NCBI RefSeq assembly: GCF_013343235.1
Contig: NZ_CP040094.1
Location: 6,195,001 to 6,259,000 of the forward strand
From: Nostoc sp. TCL240-02
GTDB lineage: Bacteria > Cyanobacteriota > Cyanobacteriia > Cyanobacteriales > Nostocaceae
Length of the DNA stretch: 64,000 nucleotides
Direction of reading: 5' to 3'
In this document: piece by piece, positions 1-7,860 of the stretch
How the letters are laid out: each line of letters starts with the position of its first letter
Position numbering within the stretch: the first letter of the stretch is position 1
Notes under the pieces: model-generated
What the model was told of the DNA's origin: nothing
What the model saw: only the letters and a program-made list of their open reading frames with translations
Database searches by the model: none
Made by a program: the position numbers and the translations under genes

Positions 1-1
1 T

Positions 2-1849
2 GAAAAACTAGCTGAATACTTAGGTTTGCTAGAGGAAATACCAGCTTTAAGACAAGTTCAATCTCTTAAGAAAACAGCAGGAGTTCCTTTAGATTGGTAT
101 TATTTATCGGCTAAATATTACCATAAAAATCTAGGTAAAAATTTAGCGCAAAATATTGAGTTTATGGAAGGTATGGTTAACTATACTTCCAAGCTTATTG
201 AGCCTATTTTAGAAGATTTTGCAATTCCTGACGGTTGGAGTGATTTACGCACTTATGTAAGTCGAGTTATTTCTTTACCAACAGGTGCAGTTGTTGAACC
301 TAAGCCAGACCAATTTTTAATAGAAATAAGTAGGTATAACGCTGCAAAAGTTACAGGGAGAGGTAGAGAAAATGTTTGTGCTATATCTAGTTCTCCCTAC
401 ACTGTAACGGAGCAAATGGAGTCAGCAACGTTATTTGCACCACAAGTTTACAGTAATCGCCAAATTTTATTTAATGCTCAAGCTGCAAAGCGGCAAATTT
501 GCTCAATCTGGTCAATTGAAATCATGTTGAGGCAAATTTTGATGAGTAAAACTAATGCGACTGGTGCAGACTTTGAAGGTAGTAAATATCGCTATCTTTA
601 TCTCTATCCTGCTTATTTCTTTACTCCAGAAACAAATAAGTTTTTGCAAAAAGCTTATAACGCTATATCTCAAACTCGATTTGATGCTGAACTTCGCAAA
701 CATTTTATTTCCAAAGAACAAGTTGCAAATTTAACAATTAACAACTATCAACAAGTCGATGATTTGTTGATTAAGCAGGATATTTCACCAGAAGATGATA
801 AGACATTTAAAATTAGCTATCCTGATGATGAAACATTAACTTTCTTCTTTATCGGTTTACCACCAGGAAGAGAACCAACAGATACAGAATCGTGGATAAT
901 GCCAGCTTGGTTAGCATTTGCTTTACCGCTTGTTCTAGATGTGAAAGTCGTTGCATCAGAATCACCTGTACCACCTTTCATTAGTGGTGCTGATTTTGAA
1001 GAAACAGTTTTAATTGATGGAGAACATCAAGCAATTCGTTCTTTGATTCAAAAAGATAACTATCGTTTAGATAGCATTCTACCTCGTAGTTCAGAAAAGC
1101 GTGAATTTTCTCCCCTCAATACTCTCACTGCTGCTTATTCTATTCACTTGGAAGTTAACCGTAAAAAAGATGGCGATCCAGATTGGGGAAAATTAGCAGA
1201 TTTAGCACGGGATTTAGAAACTAGTCCTCTCTATGTCTTTCATTACCTGAATAAATGGTTGCGAAAGCAAGACAAAATTGATTCTGTATCTCTGGCGAAA
1301 GTTCGCCTATACTTGGATTTTTATCACTATTTTGAACCAAAAGGAAAAGCTGTGAATCAACTGCGTAAGTTAACAGAACTCTACCGTCGTTTTTATCGTT
1401 CTAAAAGTCAATATGCCAAAGCTAATGCCATTCTCAAACCAATTGATGAGGCTGCTGATGTAATTTTGAAAATTGATAAATCTATGGCTAGTGATACTGA
1501 ATCATTAATAGATGTGGTAGCGGCTCGTCTAGCCAAGTTGATGAATAATGTGCGACGGAGAGCGGCTGAAGGAAAACCAACATTAACTTTAATTGATGGT
1601 AAGTGGAAACCTGCCTTAACTTCTGAAGAAGAACGTCAAGCAGTTTATGAGTTTTCTAAGTATTTTGTAAAAGAAATATTTGAGGGAAGCTTTAAAAGCG
1701 ATCGCGCCCGTTTAGCAGGTACTCAACTCAATTTAATTAGAGATACTTGTGAATACCTTTATCGCCTAGCAGATGATGAAGAACGTAAAGCACGTCCACA
1801 AGAGGAACCTGATGATATTCCTGAATTAGAACTTGAAGCTTCAGTCTAA
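2..1849 (+). CDS. cas10d: Type I-D CRISPR Cas10d (Csc3), 3' part
   Basis: This is the large subunit of the type I-D Cascade effector. The reading frame is open to the left edge, so the gene starts upstream; 616 residues are visible, against about 900-1100 for the whole family. In type I-D the HD nuclease domain is fused to the N-terminus of Cas10d, and that part lies outside the window. The call rests on similarity of the visible part to cyanobacterial Csc3 and on the unambiguous downstream csc2-csc1-cas6 order. A methionine-like start near base 26 is internal and should not be taken as the real start. A HIP1 octamer near 1706 marks it as native cyanobacterial DNA. The stop is followed after 42 bases by csc2 with a purine-rich ribosome site (AATAGGAG). 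Confidence 0.88.
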   Translation, partial: EKLAEYLGLLEEIPALRQVQSLKKTAGVPLDWYYLSAKYYHKNLGKNLAQNIEFMEGMVNYTSKLIEPILEDFAIPDGWSDLRTYVSRVISLPTGAVVEPKPDQFLIEISRYNAAKVTGRGRENVCAISSSPYTVTEQMESATLFAPQVYSNRQILFNAQAAKRQICSIWSIEIMLRQILMSKTNATGADFEGSKYRYLYLYPAYFFTPETNKFLQKAYNAISQTRFDAELRKHFISKEQVANLTINNYQQVDDLLIKQDISPEDDKTFKISYPDDETLTFFFIGLPPGREPTDTESWIMPAWLAFALPLVLDVKVVASESPVPPFISGADFEETVLIDGEHQAIRSLIQKDNYRLDSILPRSSEKREFSPLNTLTAAYSIHLEVNRKKDGDPDWGKLADLARDLETSPLYVFHYLNKWLRKQDKIDSVSLAKVRLYLDFYHYFEPKGKAVNQLRKLTELYRRFYRSKSQYAKANAILKPIDEAADVILKIDKSMASDTESLIDVVAARLAKLMNNVRRRAAEGKPTLTLIDGKWKPALTSEEERQAVYEFSKYFVKEIFEGSFKSDRARLAGTQLNLIRDTCEYLYRLADDEERKARPQEEPDDIPELELEASV

Positions 1850-1891
1850 TTTATTCTTTTTTTCAACTAATCCAATAGGAGCAATTAAACC

Positions 1892-2926
1892 ATGAAATTC
1901 TTGAAAACACTCGATTCTAAATTTTTCCACGATGTAATTCCTGCTAAACCAATGGGCAAATATGCTCATTTTATTACTATTCGTGTTACAGAATCTTACC
2001 CTTTATTTCAGACAGATGGTGAACTCAATAAAGCTAGAGTACGTGCTGGAATTGACAGTAAAGAACCTATTAGTCGCTTGGCAATGTTTAAGCGCAAGCA
2101 GTCTACACCAGAACGTTTAACAGGTAGAGAATTATTACGTAACTACAAAATTGGTGACTGGGAAAAATGCGACTATAACGTAGATTTCAGCAAAACTACT
2201 CCTGATTGTATTCTCTACGGTTTTGCTATTGGTGATTCCGGTTCTGAGAAATCCAAAGTAGTTGTAGATACAGCGTACTCTATTACACCCTTTGATGATT
2301 CTCACCTTAATTTTACCCTCAATGCACCTTTTGAAAATGGGACGATGAGCCATCAAGGGGAAGTAACTAGCCGTATTAATAGTCAAGATCATATCTTACC
2401 TCAAGTCTTTTTCCCCAGTATTGTCACGCTGAAAGATCCCACTGAAGCCGGATTTCTCTACGTTTTCAATAATATTCTCAGGACACGCCATTACGGAGCG
2501 CAGACTACCCGCACTGGTAGAGTGCGTAATGAATTAGTTGGAGTCATTTTCGCCGATGGTGAGATTGTTAGTAATCTTCTCTGGACTCAAAAGATATATG
2601 ACGTAATGAGTAATGCAACTCCAAAGCAAATTAATCCTCCTGATCCGCTCAATGAAGACGAGGTTTTAGAGGCGGCTACACAAGCAATTACTGCTCTAAT
2701 GTCTCAAGAGTGCATTTCTCATACTGATTTTGTTGGTACATCCTTCATACAACTTTTGAGTGAAGTGAAGTCTATCACCAGTGATGAAACTCGATTGCAA
2801 GAAATGTTGACTCAAGCAAATGCTGAATCATCTATTTATGCTCAAACATGGGTTCTTAAATCAGGCAAGAAAGACCTTAAGAAAGATACCAAGAATAATA
2901 AGAAAGCTGTTGCTACAACGGAGTAA
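1892..2926 (+). CDS. csc2: Type I-D Cas7 (Csc2), Cascade backbone
   Basis: Csc2 is the Cas7-family RNA-binding backbone protein of type I-D Cascade and polymerises along the crRNA. At 344 residues it has the usual length. The N-terminal stretch beginning with MKFLKTLDSKFFHD and the Gly-rich segment around residues 190-220 (RTRHYGAQTTRTGRVRNE) are typical of Csc2. The C-terminal tail is Lys-rich (KSGKKDLKKDTKNNKK), probably a disordered RNA-binding tail. It sits between cas10d and csc1, with only a 5-base gap to csc1, so it belongs to one operon. The ATG is preceded by AGGAG at a good distance. Confidence 0.92.
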   Translation: MKFLKTLDSKFFHDVIPAKPMGKYAHFITIRVTESYPLFQTDGELNKARVRAGIDSKEPISRLAMFKRKQSTPERLTGRELLRNYKIGDWEKCDYNVDFSKTTPDCILYGFAIGDSGSEKSKVVVDTAYSITPFDDSHLNFTLNAPFENGTMSHQGEVTSRINSQDHILPQVFFPSIVTLKDPTEAGFLYVFNNILRTRHYGAQTTRTGRVRNELVGVIFADGEIVSNLLWTQKIYDVMSNATPKQINPPDPLNEDEVLEAATQAITALMSQECISHTDFVGTSFIQLLSEVKSITSDETRLQEMLTQANAESSIYAQTWVLKSGKKDLKKDTKNNKKAVATTE

Positions 2927-2931
2927 GCGAT

Positions 2932-3639
2932 ATGGTGTTTATTTACCGTTGTAAATTGGAGTTGCACGACAGCCTTTATTTTGCAACTCGTGAAATTGGG
3001 CGATTGTATGAAACAGAGCCTATAATTCATAATTACGCTCTTTGTTATGCGCTGGGTTTAGTTGATAGCCAAATCTACTCCACTACCGTTGCTGAAGAAT
3101 ATTCTTATCGCTATTTCTGCCCTGAACAAGTGCCAAAATATGAGGAGCATTTAACGCCACTCAATCAACAGCAGATTTATGTAACTCCGGCGCGATCGCT
3201 CAATCATTCTTCCATCCTTAACACCTGGAAGTATGCTAATAATAACTACCACGTTGAAATGGAGAAAACCCAGAAAAATATCCCTAGTTTTGGGAGAGCG
3301 AAAGAAATAGCACCAGAAAGTGAATTTGAGTTTTTTGTCATCTACCAAAAAGAACTCAAACTACCAAAGTGGATTCGCTTGGGTAAATGGATGAGCAAGG
3401 CTGAAGTAACGGTTAAACAATTACCGAAACCTAAAATTGCTGAAGGTATATTCACTTGCACACATCCATTAAATCCTTTAGATGTGATGTTTACTAATCA
3501 AGTGATTAGCTATGATGTTGTGAATATGCCTCCAGTTAGCTTAATTCAGAATGTTCAAATGCGAGGTCAATACTATCAATTTGATGGCATCCAAAGCTTA
3601 AAAATTCCAGTTCGGATAGAATATCGTTTTCGGAATTAA
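2932..3639 (+). CDS. csc1: Type I-D Cas5 (Csc1)
   Basis: Csc1 is the Cas5-type subunit that caps the 5' handle of crRNA in type I-D Cascade. The protein is 235 residues, as expected. The start MVFIYRCKLELHDSLYFATREIGRLYETEP matches the Csc1 family opening (strand-rich RAMP fold), and the C-terminus holds a conserved QVISYDVVNMPPVSLIQN stretch. The 5-base spacing from csc2 indicates translation coupling. A HIP1 octamer lies near 3192. After the stop there is a 109-base gap before the next gene, the largest gap in this part of the operon. Confidence 0.9.
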   Translation: MVFIYRCKLELHDSLYFATREIGRLYETEPIIHNYALCYALGLVDSQIYSTTVAEEYSYRYFCPEQVPKYEEHLTPLNQQQIYVTPARSLNHSSILNTWKYANNNYHVEMEKTQKNIPSFGRAKEIAPESEFEFFVIYQKELKLPKWIRLGKWMSKAEVTVKQLPKPKIAEGIFTCTHPLNPLDVMFTNQVISYDVVNMPPVSLIQNVQMRGQYYQFDGIQSLKIPVRIEYRFRN

Positions 3640-3748
3640 TCACTTCCTAAAACCTTTACCACGTTTTTTCTTTTTCGCAGGTTCTAGCATCCAGTCACAA
3701 ATTACGTTACAATTTTTAGCCCCTGTTAGTTCTGTACGCTCCCCATCA

Positions 3749-4369
3749 GTGAAACACTATCAACAACAAACCAACGCCTTCCCCAGCGATTATCTAAACA
3801 ACTTGTGGGGAGAAATCCAAGCTTGTCCTTACTTTGCTATCAACAACCTCAACCGCGATTTTGTCGCCACTAAAGGGTTTTCTGTTGTATTTCAGCGTTC
3901 TGGATTAGCAAAAGTAGAACAGCAGTTTCCCTACTTCAAGCCTTACCTCGATTTAGCTCTCCAGCCGAGTTGTAATGCTTTTTACCTCAATCCTTTACAG
4001 CTAAAAGAAGGCTCCCGCGTCGATCCGCATATCGATCGCTCTTTGCGTTCCTACTCCAAAACCATTGAACCGCCTGCGGTTGTCAGCGTCCTTTATGTGC
4101 GCGTACCTGCGGATATGGAAGGGGGAGAACTGGTATTGCGATCGCACAAGCGCCAACTTGGGCAAATTAAGCCCCAATTCAATACTCTAGTTTATTTTCA
4201 AGGTGATTTAACCCATTCGGTTAACGCTGTCAAAACCCCAGGAAATCGCCTCAGTCTCGTTTGTGAACAGTATAGTTTGAGTGATGCTGAACTCCAGGAA
4301 ATCCCTGAGTTCACTGTAGAGTCAAGAATCACTCAGTCTACAACCAAAAAGAGAAAGTATGCCTCATAG
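3749..4369 (+). CDS. 2OG-Fe(II) dioxygenase family protein in cas operon
   Basis: This 206-residue protein carries the facial triad of 2-oxoglutarate/Fe(II) dioxygenases: His94-Ile-Asp96, a distal His156 in LTHSV, and Arg167 in NRLSLVCE, which would bind 2-oxoglutarate. It resembles prolyl-4-hydroxylase-like (PKHD-type) enzymes. The natural substrate cannot be read from sequence. It lies between csc1 and cas6 on the same strand and overlaps the start of cas6 by 11 bases, so it is co-transcribed and probably co-translated with cas6. The start is uncertain: GTG at 3749 has no clear ribosome site, and the frame stays open upstream without an ATG. No core type I-D complex contains such an enzyme, so it is an accessory gene. 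Confidence 0.8.
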   Translation: MKHYQQQTNAFPSDYLNNLWGEIQACPYFAINNLNRDFVATKGFSVVFQRSGLAKVEQQFPYFKPYLDLALQPSCNAFYLNPLQLKEGSRVDPHIDRSLRSYSKTIEPPAVVSVLYVRVPADMEGGELVLRSHKRQLGQIKPQFNTLVYFQGDLTHSVNAVKTPGNRLSLVCEQYSLSDAELQEIPEFTVESRITQSTTKKRKYAS

Positions 4370-5195
4370 TTTAGTGTTGAATTTGCTACCTCAATCGCCT
4401 ATTCCACCACAGTATCTCACAGGTAGACATCTCCACGCCTTGTTTTTAACCCTTGTTAGTTCTGTGGATAAAGAACTAGGCGATCTCTTGCACGATTCCA
4501 CTGCTGATAAAGCTTTCACCCTCTCTCCCTTACAAATTAATTCCCCCCTTTTGAAGGGGGGTAGGGGGGGATCTAAATTGCAATACTCACATCAACAACC
4601 CATTCCCGCCGGGACTCCCTGTTGGTGGCGCATCTCTTTATTAGATGACACTCTATTTGGCAAACTTACCCAACTCTGGTTAAATCTTAATCCCAATCGC
4701 CCTTGGCATCTTGGCCCGGCTGACTTGTATATTACCAGTATTCAAGGCACACCCCAATCTATTCAACCTTGGGCAAACGCCAGTACTTATGCTCAATTAT
4801 ACGAAGAAGCTAGCGAGCGCAATTCTTCCATTAATCTTACCTTTTCCACGCCTACCGCCTTCCGTCAAGGACAGTATGATACTACTCTTCCTACCAGAGA
4901 ATCTGTTTTCAATTCCCTACTTTCGCGGTGGAATAAATACAGTGGCATAGAATTTACTCAGATTGCCATTGAGTCAATATTTCCCTCATTTGTCAATATT
5001 CACACAGAAATATTAGCTGATTCTCGCAGCAAATTTATTGGCATTGTTGGCGAAGTTACTTATAAAATTTTAGGGGCAGTTGAACCAATACAAATTAAGC
5101 AAATTAACGCTTTAGCTGACTTTGCTTTATATAGCGGTGTTGGCAGAAAAACAACTATGGGGATGGGGATGACACGACGGCTGTATTCTCCCTAA
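4359..5195 (+). CDS. cas6: CRISPR-associated endoribonuclease Cas6
   Basis: Cas6 cuts pre-crRNA within each repeat to make mature guides. The 278-residue protein ends with the Gly-rich loop characteristic of Cas6 (YSGVGRKTTMGMGMTRRL), which contacts the RNA, and the body fits the double ferredoxin-like RAMP fold. Its ATG lies inside the end of the oxygenase gene, an 11-base overlap. Residues about 60-73 (INSPLLKGGRGGSK) are encoded by a C/G-rich palindromic repeat and look like an in-frame insertion rather than native Cas6 sequence. The next gene is cas4, 31 bases on, but only its first codons remain before the mobile element. Confidence 0.88.
   Translation: MPHSLVLNLLPQSPIPPQYLTGRHLHALFLTLVSSVDKELGDLLHDSTADKAFTLSPLQINSPLLKGGRGGSKLQYSHQQPIPAGTPCWWRISLLDDTLFGKLTQLWLNLNPNRPWHLGPADLYITSIQGTPQSIQPWANASTYAQLYEEASERNSSINLTFSTPTAFRQGQYDTTLPTRESVFNSLLSRWNKYSGIEFTQIAIESIFPSFVNIHTEILADSRSKFIGIVGEVTYKILGAVEPIQIKQINALADFALYSGVGRKTTMGMGMTRRLYSP
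4541..4575. repeat. G/C-rich palindromic repeat inside cas6
   Basis: A run of six C, then TTTTGAA, then six G, followed by TA and a second G run, forms a perfect hairpin inside the cas6 frame. It encodes SPLLKGGRGG, a peptide I associate with a palindromic repeat dispersed in Nostocales genomes. It is in frame and has not broken cas6. Confidence 0.6.
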
Positions 5196-5226
5196 TTTCA
5201 ATAATCATTTAAAAATCATCTAAGTT

Positions 5227-5292
5227 ATGAATCAAACTGAATATATTTCCATTGCGGCATTGAATCAATATGCCTATTGTCCGCATCGCTGA
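5227..5292 (+). pseudogene. cas4: cas4 5' fragment, interrupted after codon 21
   Basis: The ATG at 5227 opens a frame reading MNQTEYISIAALNQYAYCPHR, the classical N-terminus of cyanobacterial Cas4, which then meets TGA at 5290-5292. The break falls inside the conserved YCPHRCW motif that supplies the first Fe-S cysteine. The rest of the gene is at 25083-25613 in a compatible frame. Joining the halves at the duplicated CATCGCTG gives tat-tgt-ccg-cat-cgc-tgt-tgg-cgg (YCPHRCWR) with no lost or gained base. So this is a gene interrupted by an insertion, not a decayed one; excision should restore it. Confidence 0.9.
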
Positions 5293-5299
5293 GGACAAT
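5276..5299. other. attL: left recombination site in cas4
   Basis: The core CATCGCTG (5284-5291) lies within a perfect 7-bp inverted repeat, ATTGTCC (5276-5282) and GGACAAT (5293-5299), the usual shape of a tyrosine-recombinase core site. The left arm is cas4 DNA and the right arm belongs to the element. Confidence 0.8.
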
Positions 5300-5350
5300 A
5301 GTGTTGCTACAATATTTATACATCAGCTAACAGAAAACTGATTTGTAAAC

Positions 5351-5371
5351 TTTGAGCATTAAATGAGCATT
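5351..5371 (+). promoter_or_regulatory. Two TGAGCAT motifs, candidate integrase arm sites
   Basis: TTTGAGCATT (5351-5360) and ATGAGCATT (5363-5371) stand 60-80 bases inside the left end. The second overlaps the integrase ATG at 5363, so binding there could also repress the integrase gene. The same heptamer is clustered at the right end. Two further copies near 21035 and 21068 weaken the case that it is end-specific. Confidence 0.5.
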
Positions 5372-6781
5372 ATGGTAAACAGCAGTAAAACACCAACTGG
5401 CAAGGCTAAGAAAGGGCAAATAGTAATCCGCCCTGATTCAGGGAGCATTAAAGCTTGTTTCCCTAGAACTCACTTCCCTGGGGAACCCAACCAAGTGAAA
5501 AAAGCTACAGGCATATCAAATATAGATGGATGGCAAGATAAAGCCACTTCACTACAGCAGCGCCTTCAAATCGAGATGGAAGACTGGAAACTCACTAATC
5601 CAGACGGGACATTCAATGAAAACAAGTACCGTGAGATTCTTGTTGATAAGAAGCTTAGACCGGATTTGAAGATAGTAGAGAGCACAAACAATCAACTACC
5701 GCCTAAACCTGAATTATCCCTAATGGAAGTGTGGGATATGTATTGTTCCTTCAGAAGGGAGAGTCTTGCAGAAACTGTATATCAGTTAAAATTCAAAGGG
5801 GAGTATTTGCGTGCCATTAAAAAATCACTGGATGAGGTAGGTGAATGCCCTTTAGAAATGCGTAACTGGTTACTAGGGAATTACAGTCATTCAACAGTTA
5901 AGCGAATTTTATCCTGTTTATCAGAAGCCTATCGATTAGCTATTAAGCAAAAAATGGTTAATCAGAATCTTTTCGATGGAATGGCAGAAGATATTAATAC
6001 CAAGAAAAAAAGTGAACGCATTATTGACCAAAACAAAGAAATAGAAAGTGATGACGATGTATTGGATAAAAGCAAAGCTTACACGTGGGATGAGGCACAA
6101 GAAATATTAAAATACATTCAAAGCAATGATAGTAGGGTTAAGCATTATTACAATCTTATTAAGTTTAAATTCCTCACTGGTTGCAGGACTGGTGAGGCGA
6201 TTGCTATTTGGTGGACAGATATTGACTGGGGAAGAGAAAGAATAATATTCAGAAGAAATTACAATAATCGTCTCAAAATCTATAAGTCTACTAAAAACGA
6301 CACAACACGTATGTTTCCCATGCCCAAAGATGGTGAATTGTGGCAGTTGCTCAAATCAATACCACAAGGTGAACCGAATGAGAATCTATTCAAAAATAAG
6401 GCAGGAAAAGCGATAAATACTGATTCACTCCAACGTGTGTGGCATGGGTATGAAGCTTCTCGCAATAAAGGTATCATCCCTGAGTTAATCAAGCAAGGCA
6501 AAGTTAAAAAATACCTACCTTGTTATAACACAAGGCATACATTTATCACTCATCAAATATTTGACCTAGGTAGAGACGCAGCAATAGTTAACGCGTGGTG
6601 TGAACACAGTGAAGAGATGTCGGCAAAACATTACAGGGATATTGCAAAGTACGCAACTCAAACCAATCCTGAGTTACCAGCTAGCCAACAAGTGCAACAA
6701 CAATCAGAACTAGACCTACTTAAAGAGGAACTGCGTAAGCAACAGGAATTAATAGATAAGCTATTGCAAGACCAGAAGTAA
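5363..6781 (+). CDS. Tyrosine recombinase (phage-type integrase) of the cas4 element
   Basis: This 472-residue integrase should cut and rejoin DNA at the CATCGCTG core. Catalytic residues visible are Arg275 (TGCRTGEA), Arg391 (NTRHTF), His415 (CEHS) and nucleophile Tyr424 (KHYRD); the box II position usually His is Tyr here (YNTR). Residues 1-110 look like an arm-type DNA-binding domain, 120-210 a core-binding SAM-like helical domain, 240-440 the catalytic domain, and the last 30 residues a coiled coil. It starts at 5363, with a second in-frame ATG at 5372. The gene reads inward from attL and is followed by a strong terminator. Proximity to the att site and completeness of the active site suggest it is functional. 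Confidence 0.93.
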   Translation: MSIMVNSSKTPTGKAKKGQIVIRPDSGSIKACFPRTHFPGEPNQVKKATGISNIDGWQDKATSLQQRLQIEMEDWKLTNPDGTFNENKYREILVDKKLRPDLKIVESTNNQLPPKPELSLMEVWDMYCSFRRESLAETVYQLKFKGEYLRAIKKSLDEVGECPLEMRNWLLGNYSHSTVKRILSCLSEAYRLAIKQKMVNQNLFDGMAEDINTKKKSERIIDQNKEIESDDDVLDKSKAYTWDEAQEILKYIQSNDSRVKHYYNLIKFKFLTGCRTGEAIAIWWTDIDWGRERIIFRRNYNNRLKIYKSTKNDTTRMFPMPKDGELWQLLKSIPQGEPNENLFKNKAGKAINTDSLQRVWHGYEASRNKGIIPELIKQGKVKKYLPCYNTRHTFITHQIFDLGRDAAIVNAWCEHSEEMSAKHYRDIAKYATQTNPELPASQQVQQQSELDLLKEELRKQQELIDKLLQDQK

Positions 6782-6798
6782 AACTTATCTCAAAAGCG

Positions 6799-6841
6799 AA
6801 TACCCCAAGGTAGTAAAACACTACTCTGGGGTATTGTTTTC
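6799..6841 (+). terminator. Rho-independent terminator after integrase gene
   Basis: AATACCCCA (6799-6807) pairs with TGGGGTATT (6827-6835), a perfect 9-bp stem, followed by GTTTT. It ends the integrase transcript and may also work against the converging minus-strand genes. Confidence 0.8.
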
Positions 6842-6845
6842 TGAA

Positions 6846-6891
6846 GTGACATATTTGGATGACACTCCAGATGACATATTTGGATGTCACT
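6846..6891. repeat. TGTCA repeat block 1 (two TGACAT-N6-ATGWCA palindromes)
   Basis: Two copies of an 18-bp near-palindrome TGACAT-ATTTGG-ATG(A/T)CA lie 25 bases apart between the integrase terminator and the end of the minus-strand virion operon. The same half-sites recur in seven other blocks of the element. Confidence 0.75.
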
Positions 6892-6907
6892 TTGTAGTAA
6901 CACTACG

Positions 6908-7852
6908 CTAATGAACCAACGGAGTATGTCTGTAGGTTGTATCGACCAAATATATGGGTTTTTTTAGAAGTGGCACTTCAACATACGCATATCTAAAGCG
7001 TACATTCGCGATAGGTCTATAACGATTCTTCTTTACTGGCTTGCCAAATACCTCTACCGTGGGTTGTGTTGTAGCAGCATTACTCTTCTTAGGAGTACTC
7101 ACCGTAAGTTTGTTCTCATCAAATGTCAAGTCCTGACATTCAAGCATACGGGTAATGACATCTACTGCGTCGGCTTCCTGATTGCCATACACTTTGAGTC
7201 TGTATCCGTGTGTCTCGTCACGATACAAAAAAATATTCTTCCCTTTCGTAAAAACGATGCCTTGATTACTGGCAATCATGTGTTGCTTGATTTTCGTTGC
7301 TAGCGTCGTAGCATTTGCCTTTGTGAATGTTGTTGCAGTCTCATTCATTAACCTAAAACTGTACTCAGCATCTATCCTGCCCTCACCATGTGGAACGCTC
7401 TCGATATCTTGAGAGAAGTACATTTTCACTAATGGGTGTCCGTCAACAGGTGGGAGTATGTCGTTACGAGAGCCGTTGTAAACGATGAGGTCAGATTTCC
7501 CATACCCCAATAAATCGAACAATAGATGATGCCTTAAATTCATCATCAATTGGTTGTCGCCATCCAACATCGTACAAGCGGTTCTCAGGCTACTCCTAGC
7601 AGTAGCAATATTAGGTTTCCAGTCATTCGGTAGGTCACTAAAGTACAGCCGCACTGCTGCATTGTGCTGAGGAATGTACACTTTCTGTAAGTGTTCAAAC
7701 GGGTCAAAGTTGTCAGGCAGTGCATCTACGGGAGGAGTGGCAGCATTAACACTTGGTGTGAATGCTTGAACCGTTGCACCGCTCGATACATTTGAAGTAG
7801 GTTTAGCAGCAGTCCATTGATAGTCAGGTACAAAAATCTTGTCGTCAGCCAT
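6908..7852 (-). CDS. Hypothetical element protein, last gene of virion-like operon
   Basis: I do not recognise a family for this 314-residue protein. It has a Pro/Ala/Thr-rich N-terminal linker (about residues 10-45), then a mixed alpha/beta body, and a basic C-terminus rich in Tyr and Arg (RYRPIANVRFRYAYVEVPLLKK). It shows no signal peptide or membrane segment. It starts 8 bases after the stop of the collagen-like fibre gene and is the last gene of a six-gene minus-strand operon, so by position it could be a fibre chaperone, an adhesin tip or another virion part. That role is inferred from position only. Confidence 0.7.
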   Translation of the reverse strand: MADDKIFVPDYQWTAAKPTSNVSSGATVQAFTPSVNAATPPVDALPDNFDPFEHLQKVYIPQHNAAVRLYFSDLPNDWKPNIATARSSLRTACTMLDGDNQLMMNLRHHLLFDLLGYGKSDLIVYNGSRNDILPPVDGHPLVKMYFSQDIESVPHGEGRIDAEYSFRLMNETATTFTKANATTLATKIKQHMIASNQGIVFTKGKNIFLYRDETHGYRLKVYGNQEADAVDVITRMLECQDLTFDENKLTVSTPKKSNAATTQPTVEVFGKPVKKNRYRPIANVRFRYAYVEVPLLKKPIYLVDTTYRHTPLVH

Positions 7853-7860
7853 ATATCCTC

